From: Alphaproteobacteria bacterium
GTDB lineage: Bacteria; Pseudomonadota; Alphaproteobacteria; SP197
Direction of reading: 5' to 3'
DNA: 7,208 bases
Assembly (NCBI GenBank): GCA_022822575.1
Contig: JAJEBJ010000238.1
Location: forward strand, 1-7,208
A model generated the notes under the pieces. The model was given only the letters and a program-made list of their open reading frames with translations. It made no database searches and was not told the DNA's origin. Below are positions 1-5,767 of the stretch, piece by piece. A program made the translations under genes and the position numbers. The stretch's first letter is position 1; every line of letters begins with the position of its first letter.

Positions 1-199
1 GACATGGAACCTTCCGCTTCTCAAGTGATGGAGACAGTATTCCCCTGCCGCCTCCCGCTTGGCAACGCCCCCAAGCTCCTGAAACCCCGCTCCACAAGGC
101 CCGGCCTGTCGAAGCCCGTGGCCGTGCGGCTGGCTCCAACAACCAAGTCGCGCTTGAAGATATCATAAGCTGGTACACCCTGTTCACAGGAGGTGCGTC

Positions 200-634
200 A
201 TGGCGAAGAACACATCCATGTCGCTGGGTGAACATTTTGCCGACTTCATCGACACGCAAGTTCAGTCAGGTCGCTATGGCTCGGCCAGCGAAGTTGTGCG
301 CGCCGGACCTCGCATGCTCGAGGAACGCGAGACGAAAGTGAAGGCCCTGCAGGAGGCCTTGATCACGGGTGAGCGATCGGGACAACAGCAGCCATTCGAT
401 TTTGAAGAGCTCAAAGAACGCAAGGGAGCGGAGTTCCGTCGAGTGGAAAGTCGAGACAAGTCACCTTTTCGCCGGCCGCTATCTCGGACATCGATGGTAT
501 CTGGGACCACGCTGCCGAGACATGGGATGTCGATCAGGCTGACCGGTACACCAACGACATCCACGATGTCTGTGAGGACCTGGCACAAGGCAAGAAGCAG
601 GGTCGCGCGGTCAGCGTCCGCGATGGCTATCTGA
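200..634 (+). CDS. parD: ParD-type antitoxin with lost stop codon (read-through form)
   Basis: Seen: the first 84 residues match the ParD/CC2985-type ribbon-helix-helix antitoxins, with MAKNTSMSLGEHF at the N terminus, GRYGSASEVVRAG at 24-36 and a PFDFEELKERK tail typical of the ParE-binding part. AGGAGGT at 188-194, 5 bases before the ATG, fixes the start. Family role: it binds and neutralises ParE and represses its own operon as a DNA-binding dimer. Odd: relatives are about 80-90 residues, but this frame runs to 144. Residues 85-144 are out-of-frame translation of the toxin gene and look like no domain. The natural stop was probably a TGA at 452-454, where the sequence now has CGA. Residue 37 is proline (RAGPRMLEE), where relatives usually have leucine in a helix. 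Inference: a decaying antitoxin. The RHH part may still fold, but its C-terminal half is probably compromised. The family call is firm; function is doubtful. Confidence 0.88.
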   Translation: MAKNTSMSLGEHFADFIDTQVQSGRYGSASEVVRAGPRMLEERETKVKALQEALITGERSGQQQPFDFEELKERKGAEFRRVESRDKSPFRRPLSRTSMVSGTTLPRHGMSIRLTGTPTTSTMSVRTWHKARSRVARSASAMAI

Positions 635-738
635 AGTACGCCATCGGGCGGCATTTCGTTTTCTTTGTACGAGCGGACGACAGGATCGCCGTCGTCCGTG
701 TGCTCCATCATGAGATGGATGCAGACAGGCATCTGTGA
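451..738 (+). pseudogene. parE: ParE-type toxin, reading frame intact but start codon lost
   Basis: Seen: the frame starting at 451 encodes about 95 residues ending in TGA at 736-738. They match RelE/ParE-superfamily ParE: VTFSPAAISDIDGIWDHAAE near the start, a DQADRYTNDI helix, then GYLKYAIGRHFVFF and VVRVLHHEMDADRHL at the C terminus. The length is normal for the family. Family role: ParE toxins typically poison DNA gyrase and are held inactive by ParD. Odd: the frame is closed by a TGA at 403-405, and there is no ATG, GTG or TTG between that stop and the conserved core. The expected start is TCG at 451-453, within TCGA. In relatives the two genes commonly overlap as ATGA, and restoring A-T at 451-452 would give both a toxin start and an antitoxin stop. 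No other lesion is visible, so the inactivation looks recent, or the gene uses a non-canonical start or frameshift. A sequencing error remains possible. Confidence 0.8.
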
Positions 739-758
739 AGGCCGAAGAGGCCGGCCTT
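738..758. terminator. Hairpin between convergent parE and amidohydrolase genes; possible weak terminator
   Basis: AAGGCCG at 738-744 pairs perfectly with CGGCCTT at 752-758, around a 7-base loop. It begins at the last base of the parE stop and lies 56 bases past the end of the minus-strand operon, in the only sizeable gap between the convergent units. Neither side has a real T-run: GCGTGATT follows on the plus side, and only the TT inside the stem followed by CAC on the minus side. Intrinsic termination would therefore be weak. It could instead act as an RNA 3'-end stabiliser, or be chance in GC-rich DNA. Confidence 0.35.
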
Positions 759-814
759 GCGTGATTCGGAATACTCTCACGCCGGATTTCCTGGGTAGAA
801 GATCATGACCCGTG

Positions 815-1597
815 TCAGGGCCAGACGTGGTGCTCCTGGCGCAGGCTGGCATCGGCCACGAGATCGGCGGTGAGGTCGTGGACGAGGTCGGCCCAGCGTG
901 CTGCATCATCCGGGCTTGAGACGAGATCCTGGCGCACCTCGAACTGGAGATGGGCAAGACCCCGGCGCATCGCGTGCTCGGGCACCGTGTAGTCCTCTCC
1001 GATGTCGAGACCGTAGGGCTCATTGTCCCCGACAACGAGTTCGCCTCGGGCGCGCAGGCGATCCAGGAGCGGGACTGCCAGGCGCCCGTCCCGGCTCCAG
1101 CACACGGTGAACGCCTCTCTGCGTGGCCCCTTGCCACGCATGCGCGGTGTCATCGTGTGGACCGAGATGAAGGCAGGGGGCACGGTACGGTCTGCGAGGG
1201 CTGTCTCGATGGCGTCGTGATAGGGATGCCAGACCGCCTCGAGGCGCCGCTGCCGGTCCTCCTCGCCAAGGCCACGGTTGCCGCCGACCGGGATGGTATC
1301 GCTTGTTTCGATGACAACGGCCGGGTCACCGGGGTAGCGGTTGCAGTCGGCCACCAGGCGCGAATAGCCGGCCAGCAGCAGCGGCGCATCGAAACGCCGG
1401 GCCAGTCTTCGAGCGATCCACGCGGCTCCGATGTCCCAGGCGATGTGTTGACCCAGGTGATCCGGATCGAGGCCGAGATTTCCCAGGACACGGGGGATGG
1501 TGTTGGAGGCGTGATCGCAGACGATGAGACAGGGAGCCCGCCCTTCCCGGTTGAACCAGGAGAAGGGAGCCGGATCCGACGCCTGGAGCATGCTCAC
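815..1597 (-). CDS. N-formylglutamate amidohydrolase-like protein (COG3931 type)
   Basis: Seen: 260 residues covering the whole FGase fold (PF05013). In order: LIVCDHASNTIP at 24-35, HIAWDIGAAW at 51-60, SRLVADCNRYPGDP at 79-92, SVHTMTP at 145-151, GDNEPY at 190-195 and HLQFEVRQDL at 216-225. The pattern matches the COG3931 'predicted N-formylglutamate amidohydrolase' group better than true HutG of histidine degradation, from memory of both groups. Known: HutG hydrolyses N-formylglutamate to formate and glutamate in the cytoplasm; COG3931 members lack an agreed substrate. There is no signal peptide, so it is probably cytoplasmic. The GTG start overlaps the aminotransferase stop as GTGA (1594-1597). 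No clear Shine-Dalgarno is seen, so translation is probably coupled; an ATG two codons in (1589-1591) is an alternative start. It is the last gene of the operon. Inference: it cuts a formyl or other amide bond in the compound handled by its neighbours. No hut genes are in view, so I give no symbol. Confidence 0.9.
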   Translation of the reverse strand: MSMLQASDPAPFSWFNREGRAPCLIVCDHASNTIPRVLGNLGLDPDHLGQHIAWDIGAAWIARRLARRFDAPLLLAGYSRLVADCNRYPGDPAVVIETSDTIPVGGNRGLGEEDRQRRLEAVWHPYHDAIETALADRTVPPAFISVHTMTPRMRGKGPRREAFTVCWSRDGRLAVPLLDRLRARGELVVGDNEPYGLDIGEDYTVPEHAMRRGLAHLQFEVRQDLVSSPDDAARWADLVHDLTADLVADASLRQEHHVWP

Positions 1598-2913
1598 CAG
1601 CCGGCGAACGCCGCAATCTCGTCGTCGGTGACACGACCGGCTGCGACGTCCCCTATGGCCTCATCGAGCACGGCGAGAGCCTCGTCGGCCTCGTCGGCGG
1701 TGAGGGTCAGCGGCGGGGTCAGTTCCGGGACGTTGGACGCCATGCCGACATAGGTGATGAAGACACCGAGCTGATAGCAGCGCAGCGCCACCTTCGCCGC
1801 GTCGGTGGTCGCCGGCTCCTTCGTCCGGCGGTTCGTCACCAGTTCGATGCCGATGGCAAGGCCCCTCCCCCGGACATCGCCGATCAGTTCGTGGCGCCCC
1901 TGCATGGCAATGAGCCCCTCCATGAGCTGGCGTCCGCGGGCGGCCGCATTGTGGATGAGGCCGTCGTCGCGGATGTGCCGGAGAACGGCGCGTCCGACAC
2001 TTGTCGAGACGGAGTTTCCGGTGGTGGTGATGAGGGCGAAGGCCTCACTCACGTCCATCACGCTCCGAGGCCCGACGATGGCCGAGACGGGAATGCCGCT
2101 CCCCAGACCCTTGCCGAAGGTCACGATGTCGGGCCGGAACCCTTCCGCCTGATAGCAGTGCCAGCACCCCGGTCGGCCAAGACCCACCTTGACCTCATCG
2201 CTGACCACGAGAATGCCCTCGGACCGGCACCGCTCGGCAAGCGCGGAGAAGAAGCCCGGAGGCGGCACCAGCATGCCACCGTCGGATTGCAGGGGCTCGA
2301 TGAAGAGCGCGGCGACATCGTTCGCAGGGATGGCGGTGGAAAACAGGAAGTCGACATGATCGAGCACCTGGCGCGCCGCATCGCCATCACCCAGGGGCCG
2401 GTAGGGATTGGGAAATGGGATCTGCACAAGGCCGGCACGGGGCAGCGCATGCTGCTGCGACGGGTGGCCGGACACGGACATGGAGCCCGAGATGCCGCCA
2501 TGATAGGCGCCATGGAAACTCATGAACCGGCGGCGTCCCGTTGCCGCGGTCACGGCCCGCATGACCGTGTCGTTGGCATCCGATCCGCTGTGACCGAACC
2601 AGACCTTGTGGTCATCGGCCTCGGGCACGAGAGCGAGAAGGTCCTCGGCCAGGGCCACGGCCGATTCGGATGCGCCGAACATGGACGACGCACCGGCGCA
2701 CTCCTCGAGGCCGCGGCGGGTTGCCTCGACAACTCCTGGATGCCCGTATCCCAGGAGTGCCGCGCCGGCGGTGGCGGACATGTCCAGCACTGCGCGGCCG
2801 TCCTCCTCGATCAGCCGGTTGCCACGGGCGTGGCAAATGGTGAGCGGCGACGTCCTGAGCTTGCCGATTCCGGCGAGGGCCCGCCTGTCCCGTTCCAGCA
2901 GCGAATTGCTCAC
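1594..2913 (-). CDS. Class III PLP-dependent aminotransferase, substrate unknown
   Basis: Seen: 439 residues, the normal length for class III (ornithine/GABA-type) aminotransferases. The phosphate-binding loop is GHSGSDAND at 107-115, and FHGAYHGG is at 133-140. E206 lies in IEPLQSDGG. D239 in SDEVKVGLGRPG should pair with the pyridine nitrogen, and K268 in TFGKGLGSGIP is the predicted Schiff-base lysine. The TTTGNS segment at 297-302 takes the place of the usual TFGGNP. Known: such enzymes move an amino group, often a terminal one, from an amine or amino acid to a keto acid; 2,2-dialkylglycine decarboxylase belongs to the same fold. DEVK replaces the common DEVQ, and EPLQSDGG replaces EPIQGEGG, so assigning it to GABA or ornithine aminotransferase is unsafe. 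The GTG start is set by AGGAGG (2920-2925) 6 bases upstream, which overlaps the livH stop. Inference: it deaminates, or acts downstream on, the compound imported by the linked transporter. Confidence 0.95.
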   Translation of the reverse strand: MSNSLLERDRRALAGIGKLRTSPLTICHARGNRLIEEDGRAVLDMSATAGAALLGYGHPGVVEATRRGLEECAGASSMFGASESAVALAEDLLALVPEADDHKVWFGHSGSDANDTVMRAVTAATGRRRFMSFHGAYHGGISGSMSVSGHPSQQHALPRAGLVQIPFPNPYRPLGDGDAARQVLDHVDFLFSTAIPANDVAALFIEPLQSDGGMLVPPPGFFSALAERCRSEGILVVSDEVKVGLGRPGCWHCYQAEGFRPDIVTFGKGLGSGIPVSAIVGPRSVMDVSEAFALITTTGNSVSTSVGRAVLRHIRDDGLIHNAAARGRQLMEGLIAMQGRHELIGDVRGRGLAIGIELVTNRRTKEPATTDAAKVALRCYQLGVFITYVGMASNVPELTPPLTLTADEADEALAVLDEAIGDVAAGRVTDDEIAAFAGW

Positions 2914-2919
2914 CGCATG

Positions 2920-2926
2920 CCTCCTA
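2920..2926 (-). promoter_or_regulatory. Ribosome binding site of the aminotransferase embedded in the livH stop codon
   Basis: Read on the minus strand, the sequence is TAGGAGG: the TAG is the livH stop and AGGAGG is a perfect Shine-Dalgarno core. It is 6 bases from the GTG at 2911-2913. An ATG at 2916-2918 lies only 1 base from the core and is followed by CGG TGA, so it could make only a two-codon product. This selects the GTG as the gene start and suggests that ribosomes ending livH translation reinitiate here. Confidence 0.8.
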
Positions 2927-3808
2927 TCTCACGTTCTCGCGCCGGCCGATCAGGCCCTCGGGCCTCACCAGAAGCAGGACGATGACCAGGGTCAGTGTGA
3001 TCGATTCGCGGAATGGCAACCAGCCGTCGGGAAGGAAGGCGCGCAGGAAGACCTCGATGAAGGCAAGGGCGAACCCGCCCACCACCGCGCCCGCAAGGCT
3101 GCCAAGACCACCCAGCACCACCGCGATGAACGCCTTGAGAACAGGCAGGAAGCCCATCAGGGGATCGACCGATCCGCGCTGCGCCAGCCACAGCACTCCG
3201 GCGACACCGGCCAGCAGCCCGGAGAGGCCGAAAGCCGTGGCCACGACCGCATTGGCGTTGATTCCCATGAGCCGGGTGACAGGAAAGTCGAGGGCCGCCG
3301 CGCGCATGGCGATGCCCAGAATGGAACGGCGCAGGAAGATCGAAAGAGCAATCAGCAGCAGTGCCGTGGCGGTGATCGACATCAGCTGGATCACGCCGAT
3401 CGCCAGGCCACCGACATCGACGGCGCCGATCATCCAGGACGGTACCGGGATGGCCCGGGGCCGGGCCGAGATCAGGTTCTGGAACAGCATGTGGAGGATG
3501 GTGCTGACAGCCAGGCTGGTCAGCAGCATGGTCGCCGTATTGGCGTCGCGCACTGGACGGAACGCCACCCGTTCCATCGCCACCGCCGCCAGGATGGCAC
3601 AGGCAATGCCGAGAACGATCGCCAGCGGCAGGCCAAGACCGGCGCCGATGGCAAAGAACATGGCATAGCCCGTCAGCGTCATGAGGTCGCCGTGGGCAAA
3701 GTTGATCAGTCCCAGGACGCTGAACACCATCGCCAGGCCAAGCGCCAGCAGCGCGTAGGTGCCTCCCAGGGAGAGGGCGTTGACGAACTGCTGGATGAGG
3801 ATATCCAT
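2924..3808 (-). CDS. livH: LivH-type ABC transporter permease
   Basis: Seen: 294 residues, mostly hydrophobic membrane helices, as in LivH (BPD_transp_2, PF02653). Hallmarks are GLINFAHGDLMTLTGY at 33-48, the ATPase-coupling segment GIAMRAAALDFPVTRLMGIN at 165-184, and KAFIAVVLGGLGSLAGAVVGG at 225-245. The C terminus, RPEGLIGRRENVR, is the usual end of the family. Role: it forms one half of the inner-membrane channel, pairing with the LivM part of the fusion gene. Start: ATG at 3806-3808, whose A is also the last base of a mini-cistron TGA (TGATG). A TTG directly in front (3809-3811) would add one residue. The only purine-rich stretch upstream is a weak GGGTGG, so translation probably depends on coupling. 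Livs are often ordered H-M-G-F; here livH follows livF. The family call is firm; the transported substrate is unknown. Confidence 0.96.
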   Translation of the reverse strand: MDILIQQFVNALSLGGTYALLALGLAMVFSVLGLINFAHGDLMTLTGYAMFFAIGAGLGLPLAIVLGIACAILAAVAMERVAFRPVRDANTATMLLTSLAVSTILHMLFQNLISARPRAIPVPSWMIGAVDVGGLAIGVIQLMSITATALLLIALSIFLRRSILGIAMRAAALDFPVTRLMGINANAVVATAFGLSGLLAGVAGVLWLAQRGSVDPLMGFLPVLKAFIAVVLGGLGSLAGAVVGGFALAFIEVFLRAFLPDGWLPFRESITLTLVIVLLLVRPEGLIGRRENVR

Positions 3809-3873
3809 CAACCGCCACCCGGTATCTGCGCAAGGGTGCAGCGCCTGATCGCCTGGCGCTCCGGATCATCCAT
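3808..3873 (-). CDS. Possible 21-residue mini-cistron bridging livF and livH
   Basis: Seen: the 'gap' between livF and livH is an open frame of 21 codons plus TGA, beginning MDDPERQ and ending AQIPGGG. Its ATG (3871-3873) shares the A of the livF TGA, and its TGA (3808-3810) shares its A with the livH ATG, so both junctions read TGATG. No Shine-Dalgarno stands out. The peptide is charged at first and then neutral, with one cysteine, no membrane segment and no family I recognise. Inference: it may be a coupling element that carries ribosomes from livF into livH rather than a functional peptide. Chance cannot be excluded for a frame this short. Confidence 0.35.
   Translation of the reverse strand: MDDPERQAIRRCTLAQIPGGG
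3840..3860 (-). other. Intercistronic hairpin between livF and livH
   Basis: AGCGCC at 3840-3845 and GGCGCT at 3855-3860 are perfect complements around a 9-base loop, inside the 64-base livF-livH interval and inside the mini-cistron. No T-run follows, so it does not look like a terminator. It could affect mRNA processing or stability, or ribosome access to livH. A 6-bp GC stem is modest evidence in DNA of this composition. Confidence 0.3.
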
Positions 3874-4601
3874 CAGCCGCGCCCCATGTAGGCGCGTTCG
3901 ACCTCGCCGGAAGCCTGCAGTTCGGATGCCGGACCGGAGAGCGCCACCCGGCCGGACGCAAGAACATAGCCCCTGTTGGCAATGTCCAGGGCCAGGTCGA
4001 CATTCTGCTCCACCAGCAGAATGGTGGCCCCGTGATGCTGAAGGGCGACAATCATCTCGAAGATGGTGTCGACGATACGCGGCGCCAGGCCCAGCGACGG
4101 TTCGTCGAGCAGAACGATTCGGGGAGCGGACATCATGGCCCGGGCAATCGCCAGCATCTGCTGTTCCCCTCCCGAGAGGGTGCCGGCCAACTGGTCATGG
4201 CGTTCCGCGAGAACCGGGAAGCGGTCCAGCATGTCGGCGAGTATGGTCGCGGCATCACCGGCACGGCGGCGCGTCGCACCGCCGATGGCGAGGTTCTCGC
4301 GTACGGTGAGGTTGGCGAAGACGCGCCGTCCTTCCGGACACAGGGTCATGCCACGCCGCACGACGGCTTCCGGCGTTTCGCCGGTGATGTCCTCGCCATC
4401 GAGGACAACCCGGCCGGCGGCCAGCGGTACCAGCCCCATGACGGCGTTGAGAAAGGAACTCTTCCCGGCGCCGTTGGCGCCGAGAAGAGTCACGATTTCA
4501 CCCTTGCAGACCTCGAGGCCTGCGCCCCTGATGGCCTCTATGGCGCCGTAGCGGACCTCAAGCCCTGCGACGTCGAGGAGGTGTTCAGGGCCACTGCTCA
4601 C
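3873..4601 (-). CDS. livF: LivF-type ABC transporter ATP-binding protein
   Basis: Seen: 242 residues, a standard LivF length. Walker A GANGAGKS is at 41-48, the Q-loop region CPEGRRVFANLTVRENLAIGG is at 88-108, the signature LSGGEQQ is at 142-148, Walker B IVLLDEPS is at 162-169 and ILLVEQN is at 194-200. LivF proteins usually carry this VEQN in place of the canonical H-loop histidine, so its absence here is a family trait and not a defect. The C terminus, EVERAYMGRG, is typical. Role: a cytoplasmic ATPase that pairs with the LivG half of the fusion protein to drive import through LivH and LivM. The GTG start overlaps the stop of the binding-protein gene as GTGA (4598-4601), pointing to coupled translation. 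The stop forms TGATG with the following mini-cistron. Identification is firm. Confidence 0.97.
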   Translation of the reverse strand: MSSGPEHLLDVAGLEVRYGAIEAIRGAGLEVCKGEIVTLLGANGAGKSSFLNAVMGLVPLAAGRVVLDGEDITGETPEAVVRRGMTLCPEGRRVFANLTVRENLAIGGATRRRAGDAATILADMLDRFPVLAERHDQLAGTLSGGEQQMLAIARAMMSAPRIVLLDEPSLGLAPRIVDTIFEMIVALQHHGATILLVEQNVDLALDIANRGYVLASGRVALSGPASELQASGEVERAYMGRG

Positions 4602-5761
4602 GGAGCCGGGATCATCGAGGGGTCGGGCGAGAAATCGCCGACATGGACCCGCTCGCCGCCCGAGACCTGGTTGAGTGCGACGACACGCACCGGCACCCGG
4701 TTCTGATCCTTGTAGGTGATCGATCCCGTGGCGACCTGGACATTCTCCAGATTGTCCCAGGCATCCCGGATTGCCGGACCGTCCGTGGAGCCGGCCGCCT
4801 CGATGGCCGCGGCGATGACCATCATCAGGTCATAGCCGGTGGCCGTGAAGACGGTGTCGTTCGGCATGCCGTACTTTTCCTCATAGGCCATCTCGAAGGC
4901 TTCGAGTGCACTGCCCGGAGAGGCAAATCCGGCATTGGAAAAGACCACGCCCTCGGCCACCTCACCGAGAGCGAAGGTCGTCGGAGAATCGATGCCGTCG
5001 CTGCCAAGCACCGGCGTGTCGATGCCTGCGGCACGCAACTGCTTGATGAAGGCCGGGAAGTCGGGCTCGTAGGCCGACGTCTGGATGACGTCCGGACTGG
5101 GATCGAGACCGCCGATGTTGGTGACCTCCGCCGAGAAATCCTGCTGACCCATGGTGTATTCGCCGACCGCGACCACCGTGCCGCCCATGGCCTCGAACGC
5201 CTCGCCGAAGTACTCCGGCAACTTCTCGGTGTAGGGCGTGTCACGCGACAGGAGGATGTAGGCATTCTCGTAACCCTGGCCGCGGGCGTACTCCGCGAGG
5301 ACGGCGCCCTGCAGGTTGTCCGCCGTGTAGTTCGAGAACATGTAGGGTCCGACCGCCGCCGGCAGGGAGGGTGTCGAAGCACACGAACTCGCTGACGGGA
5401 TCTCGGCCGCCTGGGCCATGACACCGGACGCCACGGCAGGATCGACGTCACACGACACGATCATCGCCACCACGCCCTCGTCGATGAGTTCCTGGGCGAC
5501 GACGGCGGCCTGGGCGGTATCCGAGCGCGTGTCCTTGACCACGAGTTCGACCGGCATGCCCATGATGCCGCCGGCCTCATTGATCTGATCGAGAGCCAGC
5601 TGCACCCCGTTCAGGGACGGCTGGTCGTAGGGCGCGAGATAGCCGGTGAATCCTCCGGCATAGCCGATCGTGATTCCGTGGGAATCGCCCTGGGCCACGC
5701 CACCGGCAACCACGAGTCCGGCGGCCACGGCGGCAATGCGCGTTGTTGATGCATGAAACAC
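4598..5761 (-). CDS. livK: LivK-type periplasmic binding protein of the ABC importer
   Basis: Seen: 387 residues of the Peripla_BP_6 type (PF13458). An N-terminal signal peptide is clear: a basic start around R8, a hydrophobic run at 9-23 and a likely cut after AQG at 25. The mature protein opens with ITIGYAGGFTGYLAPYDQP, then NGVQLALDQINEAGGI at 51-66 and VKDTRSD at 75-81. C104 and C127 sit at spacing compatible with the disulfide known in LivJ/LivK relatives. There is no lipobox cysteine, so it is a soluble periplasmic protein. Role: it captures the substrate and delivers it to the LivH/LivM channel. The residues visible do not identify the ligand; relatives bind branched-chain amino acids, amides, amines or aromatic acids. 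The GTG start lies 6 bases after the fusion gene's TAG, with purine-rich AAGGGAGTAGGA just upstream as the ribosome site. It is the only binding protein in view, so it is the key to the operon's specificity. Confidence 0.95.
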   Translation of the reverse strand: MFHASTTRIAAVAAGLVVAGGVAQGDSHGITIGYAGGFTGYLAPYDQPSLNGVQLALDQINEAGGIMGMPVELVVKDTRSDTAQAAVVAQELIDEGVVAMIVSCDVDPAVASGVMAQAAEIPSASSCASTPSLPAAVGPYMFSNYTADNLQGAVLAEYARGQGYENAYILLSRDTPYTEKLPEYFGEAFEAMGGTVVAVGEYTMGQQDFSAEVTNIGGLDPSPDVIQTSAYEPDFPAFIKQLRAAGIDTPVLGSDGIDSPTTFALGEVAEGVVFSNAGFASPGSALEAFEMAYEEKYGMPNDTVFTATGYDLMMVIAAAIEAAGSTDGPAIRDAWDNLENVQVATGSITYKDQNRVPVRVVALNQVSGGERVHVGDFSPDPSMIPAP

Positions 5762-5767
5762 GGTGTC

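Noticed and set aside
1..70. Minus-strand tRNA-like look (GTTGCCAAGCGG and GAAGGTTCC)
   Set aside because: The T-loop lacks the expected TTCRA pattern, no acceptor stem or anticodon arm can be built, and the window edge cuts the candidate.
4..168. A 54-codon plus-strand frame upstream of parD
   Set aside because: It has no ribosome site and no recognisable family, it is rich in Pro and Arg, and it may simply continue an open frame from outside the window.
138..170. Possible parD promoter with TATCAT as -10 (161-166), and GATATC as an operator core
   Set aside because: No acceptable -35 lies 16-18 bases upstream, and the palindrome around GATATC fails beyond six bases. It is too weak to annotate.
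464..471. Programmed -1 frameshift at CCT TTT C joining ParD to ParE
   Set aside because: A -1 slip on the four T's would give a ParD-ParE fusion, but the preceding codon does not re-pair and no canonical slippery heptamer or downstream structure is evident.
2910..2918. Two-codon ORF ATG CGG TGA before the aminotransferase
   Set aside because: The ATG is 1 base from the Shine-Dalgarno core, too close for normal initiation. The GTG has ideal spacing, so this is probably incidental.
2606..4309. A 567-codon plus-strand frame opposite livH, livF and the aminotransferase
   Set aside because: Its translation is a low-complexity mix rich in Gln, His, Arg and Asp, the usual antisense shadow of GC-rich membrane-protein genes. 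The minus strand carries unmistakable families over the same bases.
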